64,000 nt of DNA from Arthrobacter sp. Marseille-P9274 (GTDB lineage: Bacteria > Actinomycetota > Actinomycetes > Actinomycetales > Micrococcaceae): contig NZ_CAMPOV010000002.1 of the NCBI RefSeq assembly GCF_946892675.1, positions 840,338-904,337 on the forward strand, written 5' to 3'. Under the pieces are notes generated by a model that was not told the DNA's origin, made no database searches, and saw nothing but the letters and a program-made list of their open reading frames with translations. Position numbers and translations under genes: made by a program. Shown here piece after piece: positions 27,787 through 35,421 of this stretch. The stretch's first letter is position 1. Each line of letters begins with the position of its first letter.

Positions 27787-28728
27787 TCACCGGGCGGCGT
27801 CGAACCGCTGGCGGTAGCCGTCGAGGGTGGTGAAGAACGGGGAAGGCTCCAGCGTGGGGTCGCCGGTGTAGCCGAGCTCCTCGGCGACCCGGGCGAACGG
27901 GGAATAGGGCGAGTCCGTATCCTGCAGGCCGTCCTTCAGGCAGCGCCGGGCGGCGTCGGCGATGCGGGCCTCGAGGTCGATGCTCTGCTGCAGGGCCTGC
28001 CGGGCACCCTCCCGGTCCAGGCCGATCTCGTAAGGCTCTCCGCCCGGACCGCGGTAGGGGTGGCCCAGGAACAGGCGGTTCGGCCGGATTTCGTCGCGCA
28101 GGTACTCCAGGCTCGAGCGGTAGGCGGCCGGGTCTTCGTAGCCCGGGAAGCCGTTGGCGGCGCCGTGGGCCTGGACCGCGTCCCCGACGAAGACGTCGTC
28201 CTGCCCGTCGATGACGTAGGCGACGGATCCGGCGGTGTGGCCCGGGATATGGTGCACGGACACGGAGACGTCCCCGCCGAGGGACAGGGTCTCGCCGCCC
28301 TTGACCAGCCTGGTCGGCTCCATCTCGCCCGAGATGGCCTGTTGGGCCATGCCGGTCTGCTTGGCCTCGGCCTCCGGGTCCTGCAGGTACTGCTGCCGCA
28401 CGGAGAGGTACTGGTCAACGTGTGCACGGCGGGAGCGCAACAGGGGTGCGTCGGCCTGATGGATCACGACCTGCGCGCGTCGGCCGGTGAGCTCCCACAG
28501 CGCGTGGGCGCCGCCAAGGTGGTCGATGTGGCCGTGGGTCAGCAAGATCCAGCGCACGTCCTCGATGCTGCGGCCGAGCTTTTCGAGGGCCGGGGCCATG
28601 CCCTCCGGGGGAGACGAGGCGATTCCGGTGTCCACAATGGCCGGCTCGGGTGCGTCGATAAAAAAGCTGTACAGGCCGAAGCGGCCCCAGGGCGACACCA
28701 GCGGATGGACTGGCACTTCTTGCGTCAT
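27787..28728 (-). CDS. Metallo-beta-lactamase fold hydrolase
   Basis: Two adjacent ATGs (28731 and 28728) follow GAGGAGAGA; the second has better spacing and gives 313 residues. The MBL signature LTHGHIDHLGG supplies His65, His67, Asp69 and His70. Later metal ligands are in HIPGHTAGS, DDVFVGDAV and LFLGHPYRG. MBL-fold enzymes hydrolyse lactones, thioesters and many other bonds with one or two zinc ions. It is transcribed away from the CocE-type hydrolase from a shared AT-rich intergenic region and converges on the transporter gene, which suggests it belongs to the same catabolic island. Confidence 0.88.
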   Translation of the reverse strand: MTQEVPVHPLVSPWGRFGLYSFFIDAPEPAIVDTGIASSPPEGMAPALEKLGRSIEDVRWILLTHGHIDHLGGAHALWELTGRRAQVVIHQADAPLLRSRRAHVDQYLSVRQQYLQDPEAEAKQTGMAQQAISGEMEPTRLVKGGETLSLGGDVSVSVHHIPGHTAGSVAYVIDGQDDVFVGDAVQAHGAANGFPGYEDPAAYRSSLEYLRDEIRPNRLFLGHPYRGPGGEPYEIGLDREGARQALQQSIDLEARIADAARRCLKDGLQDTDSPYSPFARVAEELGYTGDPTLEPSPFFTTLDGYRQRFDAAR

Positions 28729-28852
28729 CATTCTCTCCTCGGCTCCGCGACCCATTTCCGGGTCCGATGGTCGGCGGCCACGTCGGGGGAGGGCCGGTGC
28801 CCCCGCTCCGAGCCTTTCAGCGCCGCGAGCGGATCGCAACGACGATATGGCC

Positions 28853-28882
28853 TTGCACACACCGACTTTATTATAATAATAT
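28853..28882 (+). promoter_or_regulatory. AT-rich palindromic promoter region between divergent MBL and CocE genes
   Basis: TTGCAC (28853-28858) and TAATAT (28877-28882) are 18 bp apart. TTATTATAATAA (28868-28879) is a perfect 12-bp palindrome that contains TATAAT on both strands. Such an AT block stands out sharply in this GC-rich sequence. It could serve as overlapping -10 elements for both genes or as an operator. Confidence 0.5.
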
Positions 28883-28947
28883 GCTTGAGTCACGCCGGGG
28901 CTAGCACCTCGGCGGACACTCATTGTTTGCTAAGGAGCTGCACACTC

Positions 28948-30687
28948 ATGACTGATTTCACGACGTGGAATGCGGGCGGGGAGAAGATCGCCATCCGCAA
29001 GGACCTGCGGATCCCGATGCGGGACGGCGTTGAGCTCGCCGCGGACACCTACCAGGGCCTCGAGGACAAGCCGCGTCCGGCGCTGGTCGCGCTGAGCCCC
29101 TACGGCAAGGAACTGCAGGCGCTGGCGCTCACCACTCCGCCGCAGCGCCGTCCGAGCCCGATGTGGGACGGCTGCATCGAGGCCGGCGACATTGCCCGCA
29201 TCGTCAAGGAGGACTACGTCCACGTCATCGGCGACCTGCGCGGTTCCGGCGCTTCCGGCGGTGAGCACATCGGCAACTACAATGCCGGCGGTGTCTCCCT
29301 GGGCCAGGACGCCTACGACTTCATCGAGTGGGTCGCGGCGCAGCCGTGGTGCGACGGCAATGTCGGCATGGTCGGCATCTCCTACTTCGGTTCCATGCAG
29401 GTGCTGGCTGCGGCCGAGCGCCCGCCGAGCCTGAAGGCGATTTTCGTTTCCGGCGGACACTACGACTTCTACGAGACCACCTACCACGGCGGCGTCATGT
29501 GGTTCATGCCGCGCGCCGCCCGCGAGGGCCGCGGCGGCGACTCCGGCTGGGCATTCACCGACAACGTCAAGTCCCGCATGATCGAGAAGTACTCTCCCGA
29601 GGAACTGAAGAAGCTCGTCGAGAAGCGCCTCCAGGACCCGGACGTCGCCGCGTGGCCGAACCTGGTGCACGTGCTGAACTACCCGAAGAACCACGAGGCC
29701 TGGTTCGACATCGTCATGAACGAGCTGGACGGGGACTGGTACGAGGAGCGCAATCCCATCACGCTGGCCCCGAACATCGACATTCCGGTCTGGCTGCAGA
29801 TCGACCAGGGCCGCGGCTGGACCATGGACGGCACCATCGAGCTGTTCAATGAACTGAAGGGCCCCAAGAAGCTGACCATCGGCCCCTACCCGCCGATGCA
29901 GTCCCGCCCCTTCATCGAGGAACACGACAAGATGTTCCGCTGGTACGACCACTGGATCAAGGGCATCGACAACGGCGTCATGGATGAGCCGGCCGTCAGC
30001 GTCTTCGTCGAGGGCTCGCGCGAAATCGCCACCGCGGACCAGTGGCCGCCGAAGGACGTCGAGTACAAGTCCCTCTACCTGCGCCCCCGCCACAAGCTCT
30101 CGACCGAGCCGGAGCTGATGGGTGCCGAGTACGCCGCCCCGGACGGCTTCTACCAGGCGCCGCTGACGGTGACGGACAAGGTGGAGATCATCAGCTGGAG
30201 CACCGCGCCGTTCGAAGAGGACACCGAGATGATCGGCACCGGTGCCGCCCACATCTTCGCCGAGATCGACCAGCCGGACACCAACTTCATCCTGCGGCTG
30301 TGGGACTACGCCCCGAACGGGAAGCGCCAGCTGATCACCAGCGGCTATCTCAAGGCCTCGCACCGCGAGCTCGACGACCGCACAACCGAGGGAAACCCCT
30401 ACCACCCGCACAGCCGTACGGTACCGGTGGAGCCCGGGCAGATCGAGGAGTACGTGCTGCGTCTTTACCCGTTCGCCAACACGTTCAAGCCGGGCCACAA
30501 GCTGACGGTGGAGCTGTCCAACGCCGAACCGCTGGCCGACGAGCACAACGCGCTGCTGCCGCCGGACGCCTTCCACCTGCCCGTCGGCCGGCCGGTCACC
30601 CACAAGATCTACCGCGACGCCGCCCACCAGTCCCGGCTGGTCCTGCCGTTCACCACGCGCAAAGCGGCGGAAGGCCAGGTCGGCTAG
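28948..30687 (+). CDS. CocE/NonD family hydrolase (X-Pro dipeptidyl-peptidase S15-like)
   Basis: The ATG at 28948 has AAGGAG upstream. The 579-residue protein has an N-terminal alpha/beta-hydrolase domain with the nucleophile motif GISYFG (Ser145). A helical cap follows, then a C-terminal jelly-roll domain (about 360-570), ending in the family's VPVEPGQIEEYVLRLYP and GHKLTVELSNA strands. This is the cocaine esterase / glutaryl-acylase layout, acting on esters or amides. Asp294 in TMDGT may be the acid. At the position where the family usually has GPW-S/T-H the sequence reads GPYPPM (312-317), so the usual catalytic histidine is not visible there. Length is normal. A terminator follows. Confidence 0.88.
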   Translation: MTDFTTWNAGGEKIAIRKDLRIPMRDGVELAADTYQGLEDKPRPALVALSPYGKELQALALTTPPQRRPSPMWDGCIEAGDIARIVKEDYVHVIGDLRGSGASGGEHIGNYNAGGVSLGQDAYDFIEWVAAQPWCDGNVGMVGISYFGSMQVLAAAERPPSLKAIFVSGGHYDFYETTYHGGVMWFMPRAAREGRGGDSGWAFTDNVKSRMIEKYSPEELKKLVEKRLQDPDVAAWPNLVHVLNYPKNHEAWFDIVMNELDGDWYEERNPITLAPNIDIPVWLQIDQGRGWTMDGTIELFNELKGPKKLTIGPYPPMQSRPFIEEHDKMFRWYDHWIKGIDNGVMDEPAVSVFVEGSREIATADQWPPKDVEYKSLYLRPRHKLSTEPELMGAEYAAPDGFYQAPLTVTDKVEIISWSTAPFEEDTEMIGTGAAHIFAEIDQPDTNFILRLWDYAPNGKRQLITSGYLKASHRELDDRTTEGNPYHPHSRTVPVEPGQIEEYVLRLYPFANTFKPGHKLTVELSNAEPLADEHNALLPPDAFHLPVGRPVTHKIYRDAAHQSRLVLPFTTRKAAEGQVG

Positions 30688-30747
30688 CACCTCGCAGAAG
30701 GCCCGCTGCTGGCCAGGCTGGCTGAATCAGCCGACACCCAGGTGGCA

Positions 30748-30785
30748 GCAAGGTCCCGGTCTTCGGACCGGGACCCTTGCTTTTT
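30748..30785 (+). terminator. Intrinsic terminator after CocE/NonD gene
   Basis: GGTCCCGGTC (30752-30761) pairs with GACCGGGACC (30766-30775) around a TTCG tetraloop, followed within a few bases by TTTTT. Confidence 0.9.
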
Positions 30786-30831
30786 GTCCGGGGTACTCGG
30801 GTTGGCAGCGGGTCCGCGATAGGCTCACACA

Positions 30832-31212
30832 ATGCGGATCAAAATGTGCAGCATCCATGTCAAAGACCCGGCGGAAGCGTTCAAGTTCTACACCGAGGTA
30901 TTGGGCTTCGAAGAGCTCGTCGCGATGCCTGAGTACTTCCTCTACATCGTGAAGTCACCCGAGGAGGGGCAGGGGACCGGCCTGCTGCTGGAGCCGAGCG
31001 ACAACCCGCTCGGCGAGGCCTACATGAAGGGCGTGTACGACGCCGGCATGCCCACCATCGTTTTCGGGGTCCCCGATGTGCAGGCAGAGTATGAGCGGTT
31101 GAGCGCCAGGGGCGTGAAGTTCACCGCCGAGCCGCAGCCGGATCCCTCGGGCATCCTGTCCGCGGTGTTCGACGACGGCTGCGGCAACCTCGTCCAGCTG
31201 CACCAGGACTAG
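30832..31212 (+). CDS. VOC (glyoxalase/bleomycin-resistance) family protein
   Basis: This 126-residue protein is made of two beta-alpha-beta-beta-beta units of the vicinal oxygen chelate fold. Visible landmarks are His8 in CSIHVKDP, the FYTEVLGFEE helix and strand, and the C-terminal DDGCGNLVQLHQD with its metal-ligand Glu/His position. Members act as lyases, dioxygenases or antibiotic-binding proteins; the specific role cannot be told. It is a single gene behind the terminator of the catabolic island. Confidence 0.85.
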   Translation: MRIKMCSIHVKDPAEAFKFYTEVLGFEELVAMPEYFLYIVKSPEEGQGTGLLLEPSDNPLGEAYMKGVYDAGMPTIVFGVPDVQAEYERLSARGVKFTAEPQPDPSGILSAVFDDGCGNLVQLHQD

Positions 31213-31300
31213 TATCGCAGGACCGTTCCGGCGGGCCCGGGCCCGGCGGCCAGCCTGGTCCGATGGATTGAGCTGGTTCGACGGCCGGTCCGGCAGGGGC

Positions 31301-31684
31301 CTAGCTCGAGGCGGTGTCGGTGCGCTGCTTGAGCCGCTGCTCCTCGGCGCGGACGGCGGCGAAGGACGCGCGCTCGGCGACCAGCCACTGGGGCGGATCC
31401 TGCAGCAGCGCGGTGATTTCCGCCGTCGTCAGCGGATCCGTGATGCCGCCGCGGGCGAGGCCGCCGATGGAGACGTTGAGCTTCCGGGCGACCTCCGGCC
31501 GGGGGTGCGGCCCGTTGCGCCGCAGGTCCTGCAGCCACTGCGGCGGATTTGCCTGGAGCTGGTCGAATTCCTCGCGCGAGACGGGGTTGTCCTGGAACTC
31601 CTGAGGTGCCGCCGGCAGGTAAATGCCCAGCTTCTTGGCTGCTGTGGCCGGTTTCATGGTCTGGGACGGTCGCGCGGTTGTCAT
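31301..31684 (-). CDS. DUF5997 family protein
   Basis: This 127-residue protein starts at ATG 31684. Its sequence (KPATAAKKLGIYLPAAPQEFQ, then repeated PPQWLQDLRRNGPHPR and DPPQWLVAERA segments) matches the DUF5997 family of actinobacteria, whose function is unknown. The two PPQWL segments suggest an internal duplication of a short helical unit. It is divergent from the LysR-type ligand-domain gene, and this pairing is common in Arthrobacter-like genomes, which suggests a shared promoter region and role. Confidence 0.8.
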   Translation of the reverse strand: MTTARPSQTMKPATAAKKLGIYLPAAPQEFQDNPVSREEFDQLQANPPQWLQDLRRNGPHPRPEVARKLNVSIGGLARGGITDPLTTAEITALLQDPPQWLVAERASFAAVRAEEQRLKQRTDTASS

Positions 31685-31757
31685 GGGACCAGCGTAGCCG
31701 CCCTCGGCTAATCTATTGAAGGACCGGGCCCGCCGGGCGCGCAGCCGAGAGGAACCC

Positions 31758-32552
31758 ATGGACACGGACACCACCGGGCAGCGGACGCTGACCATCGGCC
31801 TGGTCCCCGGCGTCGTCCCGGACAAGTGGACGCGCCGCTGGGCGGACCGGATGCCGGACATCCCGCTGCGCGTGCTGGCCTGCGGCGAGGACGAGCAACT
31901 GCAGGTCCTGCGCGACGGCCGGGCGGATATGTGCTTCATCCGGCAGGCGGCGGACGCCGAGCGGCCGACGGGTCCGGAGGAACTGAGCCTGATCCCGCTG
32001 TACACCGAGCGGCCGGTCGTGGTGGCGCCGAAGGACCACGAGCTCGAGCTCTATGACGAGGAGGTCCCGGCCGCGGAGCTGGCCGCGTTCACGGTGCTGG
32101 ACCCGGCGGAGATGGGTGGAGCCAGGACGGGCGTGGAAGTGGTGGCCTCGGGGGCCGGAGTCATGGTCCTGCCGATGTCCGTGGCGCGGCACTACAGCCG
32201 CAAGGACGTCATCAGCCGGATCGTGGCCGACTACCCGGAGACGAAAGTCGGCCTGGCCTGGCTAACGGAGCGGACCGACGAGGTCATCGAGGAGTTCATC
32301 GGCGTGGTGCGAGGACGCACGGCCCACAGCTCGCGCCAGCCCTCGGTGCGCCGCGAGGCCGAGGCGAAGAAGGACACCCGGGGCCGGAAGGGCGCCGGCG
32401 CCGGCGGGCAGGGCGGCACCCCGGCAGGCGCCAAGGGCGGAGCCAAAAGCGCTGCCAAAAGCGGCACTAAGGGCGGCCAGGGGACCAAGGGCAAGAGCCC
32501 CAAGGGCCGGCAGCCGCCGAAGGGCCGGCGCCCCAAGCGTCACGGACGGTGA
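31758..32552 (+). CDS. LysR-type substrate-binding domain protein without helix-turn-helix
   Basis: This 264-residue protein starts at ATG 31758 with GAGAGGAA upstream. Residues about 10-200 resemble the LysR effector-binding (periplasmic-binding-protein-like) domain: LTIGLVPG at the start, LRDGRADMCFIR, LYTERPVVVAPKDHEL and VASGAGVMVLPMSVARHY. The N-terminal winged helix of LysR regulators is absent. The last 65 residues are a disordered Lys/Gly/Arg-rich tail that could bind nucleic acid. It may sense a ligand and act through the divergent DUF5997 partner; that is inference. Confidence 0.8.
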   Translation: MDTDTTGQRTLTIGLVPGVVPDKWTRRWADRMPDIPLRVLACGEDEQLQVLRDGRADMCFIRQAADAERPTGPEELSLIPLYTERPVVVAPKDHELELYDEEVPAAELAAFTVLDPAEMGGARTGVEVVASGAGVMVLPMSVARHYSRKDVISRIVADYPETKVGLAWLTERTDEVIEEFIGVVRGRTAHSSRQPSVRREAEAKKDTRGRKGAGAGGQGGTPAGAKGGAKSAAKSGTKGGQGTKGKSPKGRQPPKGRRPKRHGR

Positions 32553-32575
32553 CCGGCCGCCGTTAGGCTGGTGCC

Positions 32576-33364
32576 ATGACGCTGCCGCAGAACCCTGACC
32601 ATCTTGACGATGCCGAGCTGGCCGCCTGGCTGGTGCGCTCCGCGGCCCAGCTGGCCGCGCGAATGCGCTCCGACGTGACGACGTTCGAGGAGAAGACGAG
32701 CATCTCCGACGTGGTGACGGCGGCGGACATGGCGGCCGAGAAGCTGGTGGTGGACACGCTGCGCCGGGTGCGGCCCCAGGACAGCATCTTCGGCGAGGAG
32801 GGGTCCGAGTTCACCGGAACTTCGGGCCGGACCTGGGTGATCGATCCGGTGGACGGGACCTACAACTTCTTTACCGGGGCGACGTACTGGTGCGCCGCTT
32901 TGGCCCTCAAGGACGACGGCGGGGTGCAGCTGGGCGCCGTGTACCACCCCGCGGAGGATGCCCTCTGGCTGGGCGGGCAGGACCGTCCGACCACCCGCAA
33001 CGGGGTCCCGGCATCCGTACTGGCCAATGCCCCGCTGGACCAGAGCTGCGCCGCGGCCTACCTGCACCACACCTACCTGCGCGACGACAACGCCGCAGAG
33101 CCCTACCTCGCGGCGGTGCTCGGGGCGGCCACCTATCGCACCTGGGGCTCCGCCTCCTGCGAGCTCGCGGCGACGTCCGCTGGCATCTTCGGGGTGTGGC
33201 TGCAGCAGGGGCTGCCGGAATGGGACTGGCTCCCCGGCAAGGCGCTGGTGGAAGCGGCCGGCGGGGACACCGCCGTCGTGCAGGTCAAGGGGTACCGCTG
33301 GCACGTGGCCGGCGGGCAGCAGCAGGTGGCCGACACGGTGCGCCTGCTGGAGTCGCAGGCGTAG
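32576..33364 (+). CDS. Inositol monophosphatase family protein
   Basis: This 262-residue protein carries the family metal motifs: GEEGSE (metal Glu), DPVDGTYNFF (two Asp and the WIDPVDGT-type motif) and a C-terminal WDWLPGKALVEAAGG. It is a Mg-dependent phosphomonoesterase. Substrates in this family include inositol phosphate, histidinol phosphate, fructose bisphosphate and 3'-phosphoadenosine phosphate; the sequence does not decide. It follows the LysR-type gene by 23 bp and precedes the enoyl-CoA hydratase gene by 35 bp, so the three may be cotranscribed. Confidence 0.9.
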   Translation: MTLPQNPDHLDDAELAAWLVRSAAQLAARMRSDVTTFEEKTSISDVVTAADMAAEKLVVDTLRRVRPQDSIFGEEGSEFTGTSGRTWVIDPVDGTYNFFTGATYWCAALALKDDGGVQLGAVYHPAEDALWLGGQDRPTTRNGVPASVLANAPLDQSCAAAYLHHTYLRDDNAAEPYLAAVLGAATYRTWGSASCELAATSAGIFGVWLQQGLPEWDWLPGKALVEAAGGDTAVVQVKGYRWHVAGGQQQVADTVRLLESQA

Positions 33365-33399
33365 GCGTAGTCAACGGGACGGAAGAGGGCAGGACCGGT

Positions 33400-34194
33400 A
33401 TGCAGCAGTACGAGACATTGAAGATCGAGCGGGCCGAAGCGCTGGCCACCGTCACGCTGGAGCGGCCGGAGGCCATGAACGCGCTGAGCAGCCGCGTGGT
33501 GGCCGAGCTGGCGCGCATGGTGGAGGAACTGGGATCGCCGGAGGCGGCCGGGATCCGCTGCGTGCTGCTCACGGGCTCGGGCGCCAAGGCGTTCGCGGCG
33601 GGCGCCGACATCCGCGAGCTGGCCGACATGACCGGGGAGCAGGCCGCCGGGTACAGCGGCGCCATGCTGGAGGTCACGCGGGCGCTGGAGCAGCTGCCCG
33701 TGCCGGTGATCGCCTGCGTCAACGGCTTCGCCCTGGGCGGCGGCCTGGAGCTGGCGATGGCCTGCGACTTCATTTACGCGACGGCGAACGCCAGGTTCGG
33801 CCAGCCGGAGGTGAACCTGGGCCTGATTCCGGGCTTCGGCGGAACGGTCAGGCTGCCGCAGCTGGTGGGTCCGGCCCGGGCCAAGGAGCTGATTTACAGC
33901 GGCCGCGCCATCGACGCGGCGCGCGCCTTGGAGATTGGCCTGGTCAACCAGGTTTTCGACACCCGCGAGGAGATGCTGGAAGCGGCGGCCGCCACCGGAG
34001 CGGAAATCGCTGCCAAGTCGCCGGCGGCGGTTGCGCGGGCCAAGCGCACCGTGGACGCCGTGGCCGCACTGCCGACCGCGGAAGGCCTGCAGCTGGAGCG
34101 CGAGGCCTTCGCCGCCGCGTTCGGCACCGAGGACGCCCGCATCGGCACGCGGTCCTTCCTGGCCAAGGAAAAGCCGGAGTTCACGGGGAGGTAG
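33400..34194 (+). CDS. Enoyl-CoA hydratase/isomerase
   Basis: The ATG at 33400 gives 264 residues of crotonase fold: the N-terminal VTLERPEAMNALS, the oxyanion segment KAFAAGADIREL, GFALGGGLELAMACD with the first catalytic Glu region, and PEVNLGLIPGFGGTVRLPQ with the second. It hydrates 2-enoyl-CoA to 3-hydroxyacyl-CoA in fatty-acid or related beta-oxidation. Both glutamates appear to be present, which supports hydratase rather than dehalogenase or isomerase activity. It has no adjacent acyl-CoA dehydrogenase or thiolase. Confidence 0.9.
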   Translation: MQQYETLKIERAEALATVTLERPEAMNALSSRVVAELARMVEELGSPEAAGIRCVLLTGSGAKAFAAGADIRELADMTGEQAAGYSGAMLEVTRALEQLPVPVIACVNGFALGGGLELAMACDFIYATANARFGQPEVNLGLIPGFGGTVRLPQLVGPARAKELIYSGRAIDAARALEIGLVNQVFDTREEMLEAAAATGAEIAAKSPAAVARAKRTVDAVAALPTAEGLQLEREAFAAAFGTEDARIGTRSFLAKEKPEFTGR

Positions 34195-34249
34195 CCTCGC
34201 CGTCGCCTCCGCTCCATCATCGGGCGGAACTATTGCAGCGGCGGCAGCG

Positions 34250-34293
34250 TGATGCATGTTATGTTGACGCATCAACTAATTTGCCGCTACAGT
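34250..34293 (+). promoter_or_regulatory. Candidate promoter with overlapping operator ahead of yceI
   Basis: TTGACG (34264-34269) and TACAGT (34288-34293) are 18 bp apart. GTTGA-CGCA-TCAAC (34263-34276) is an inverted repeat that covers the -35 element, and TGATGC (34250-34255) / GCATCA (34269-34274) form a second one. The arrangement suits a repressor of the MarR type. Confidence 0.5.
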
Positions 34294-34346
34294 TACATAC
34301 GAAAGCATGAATATGCTGTCGGATACGCAACGCCTAGGAGGCACTC

Positions 34347-34889
34347 ATGGCCATCGAACTCAGCCCCGGAACCTGGAACCTGGACCTGGCCCACAGCGAG
34401 GTCGGCTTCATCGTCCGCCACGCCGGCATCAGCAAGGTGCGCGGCCAGTTCACCGACGCGGAGGGCACCCTGGTGGTCGGCGAGACGCTCGAGGGTTCGT
34501 CCGTGCAGGCCGTGGTGAAGACCTCGTCCTTCGACTCCAACGATGACAACCGCGACGCCCACGTCAAGGGCGCCGACTTCTTCGACGTCGAGCAGTACCC
34601 GAACATGACCTTCAAGGCCAGCGGCGTCGAGGGCACCCCGGAAGAGTTCAAGCTGACCGGCGATCTGACCATCAAGGACACCACCCTGCCGGTGGTCTTC
34701 GACGTCGAGTTCGGCGGCATGGCGGTCGACCCGTTCGGTGCCACCCGCGCCGGCTTCTCCGCCACCACCCAGATCTCCCGCAAGCAGTTCGGCATCACCT
34801 GGAATGCCGCGCTGGAGGCCGGCGGCGTGCTGGTCGGCGACAAGGTCACCATCAACGTTGACGCCGCGTTCGTCCTGCCCTCGAACTAA
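34347..34889 (+). CDS. YceI family protein
   Basis: This 180-residue protein starts at an ATG behind AGGAGG. It has the YceI lipocalin-like barrel sequence: GTWNLDLAHSEVGFIVRHAG, SFDSNDDNRDAHVKGADFFDVEQYPNMTF, DLTIKDTTLPVVFDVEF and FGxTWNAALE. YceI proteins bind polyisoprenoids or related amphiphiles and are linked to stress and osmotic responses. There is no signal peptide here, so it is cytoplasmic, as in many actinobacteria. It stands alone between a regulated promoter and a strong hairpin. Confidence 0.92.
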   Translation: MAIELSPGTWNLDLAHSEVGFIVRHAGISKVRGQFTDAEGTLVVGETLEGSSVQAVVKTSSFDSNDDNRDAHVKGADFFDVEQYPNMTFKASGVEGTPEEFKLTGDLTIKDTTLPVVFDVEFGGMAVDPFGATRAGFSATTQISRKQFGITWNAALEAGGVLVGDKVTINVDAAFVLPSN

Positions 34890-34935
34890 GGCAGCCCGCA
34901 GCCCGCAGCCCGCTGCGCAGCACGCAAAGCACTGA

Positions 34936-34990
34936 CGACGGCGGACGGTTCCCTCCCGCAGCGAAGGGAACCGTCCGCCGTCGGGCTTTA
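34936..34990 (+). terminator. Long-stem terminator after yceI
   Basis: A perfect 19-bp stem joins 34936-34954 to 34965-34983 around a ten-base loop, followed by GGCTTTAAT. Confidence 0.8.
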
Positions 34991-35098
34991 ATGGGCGGGA
35001 GCGGCGGGCAGTCCCGGCATTCCGTTGCCGGGCCGGGGCTTGTTGCGTACGGTGGGACGAAACGTGAAGGTCCGGAAGACGACGAGAGGAAGCCAAGC

Positions 35099-35350
35099 AT
35101 GCGGCACAGGGGCGAGGGCGAACCGGACGCGGGCGGCCGGGGCAAGGCGAAGGACGAACTGGGCAGCACGGACTACTACGGCGGAACGGGGGCCGGCGGT
35201 TTCCCGCCCGGTGCCAGCGGCAAGGACGACCTGCCGATCGAGGATCCGGCGGCGAAGTCGGACAAGGCCGCCGGCTCCGCCCCGGTCCAGGACGTCCCGG
35301 GCGGCACCCTGAACGACCCGGACAACGAGCCGGAGGCCGGCGAGGCCTGA
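35099..35350 (+). CDS. Small hydrophilic protein of unknown function
   Basis: This 83-residue frame starts at ATG 35099, with GAGAGGAAG just upstream. The product is Gly-, Asp- and Lys-rich and probably disordered. Residues 21-53 (GSTDYYGGTGAGGFPPG, then LPIEDPAAK) are a close copy of the C-terminal tail of the SRPBCC protein encoded next (GSHDYFGGTAGGGFPPG, then DIPMQDPAAAK). That shared segment argues that it is a real gene. I recognise no family. Confidence 0.7.
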   Translation: MRHRGEGEPDAGGRGKAKDELGSTDYYGGTGAGGFPPGASGKDDLPIEDPAAKSDKAAGSAPVQDVPGGTLNDPDNEPEAGEA

Positions 35351-35421
35351 GCCGCGGCCGGACCATTGCCGCGCGTGCCGGTGCTGGGTACCGTTGATTT
35401 ATCGTCAGTGGAGGGATTCCC

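Noticed and set aside
20980..30687. Genomic island inserted at tRNA-Leu by an integrase
   Set aside because: The block follows a tRNA gene, but I found no integrase, no repeat of the tRNA 3' end downstream and no mobile-element gene, so recent integration cannot be supported.
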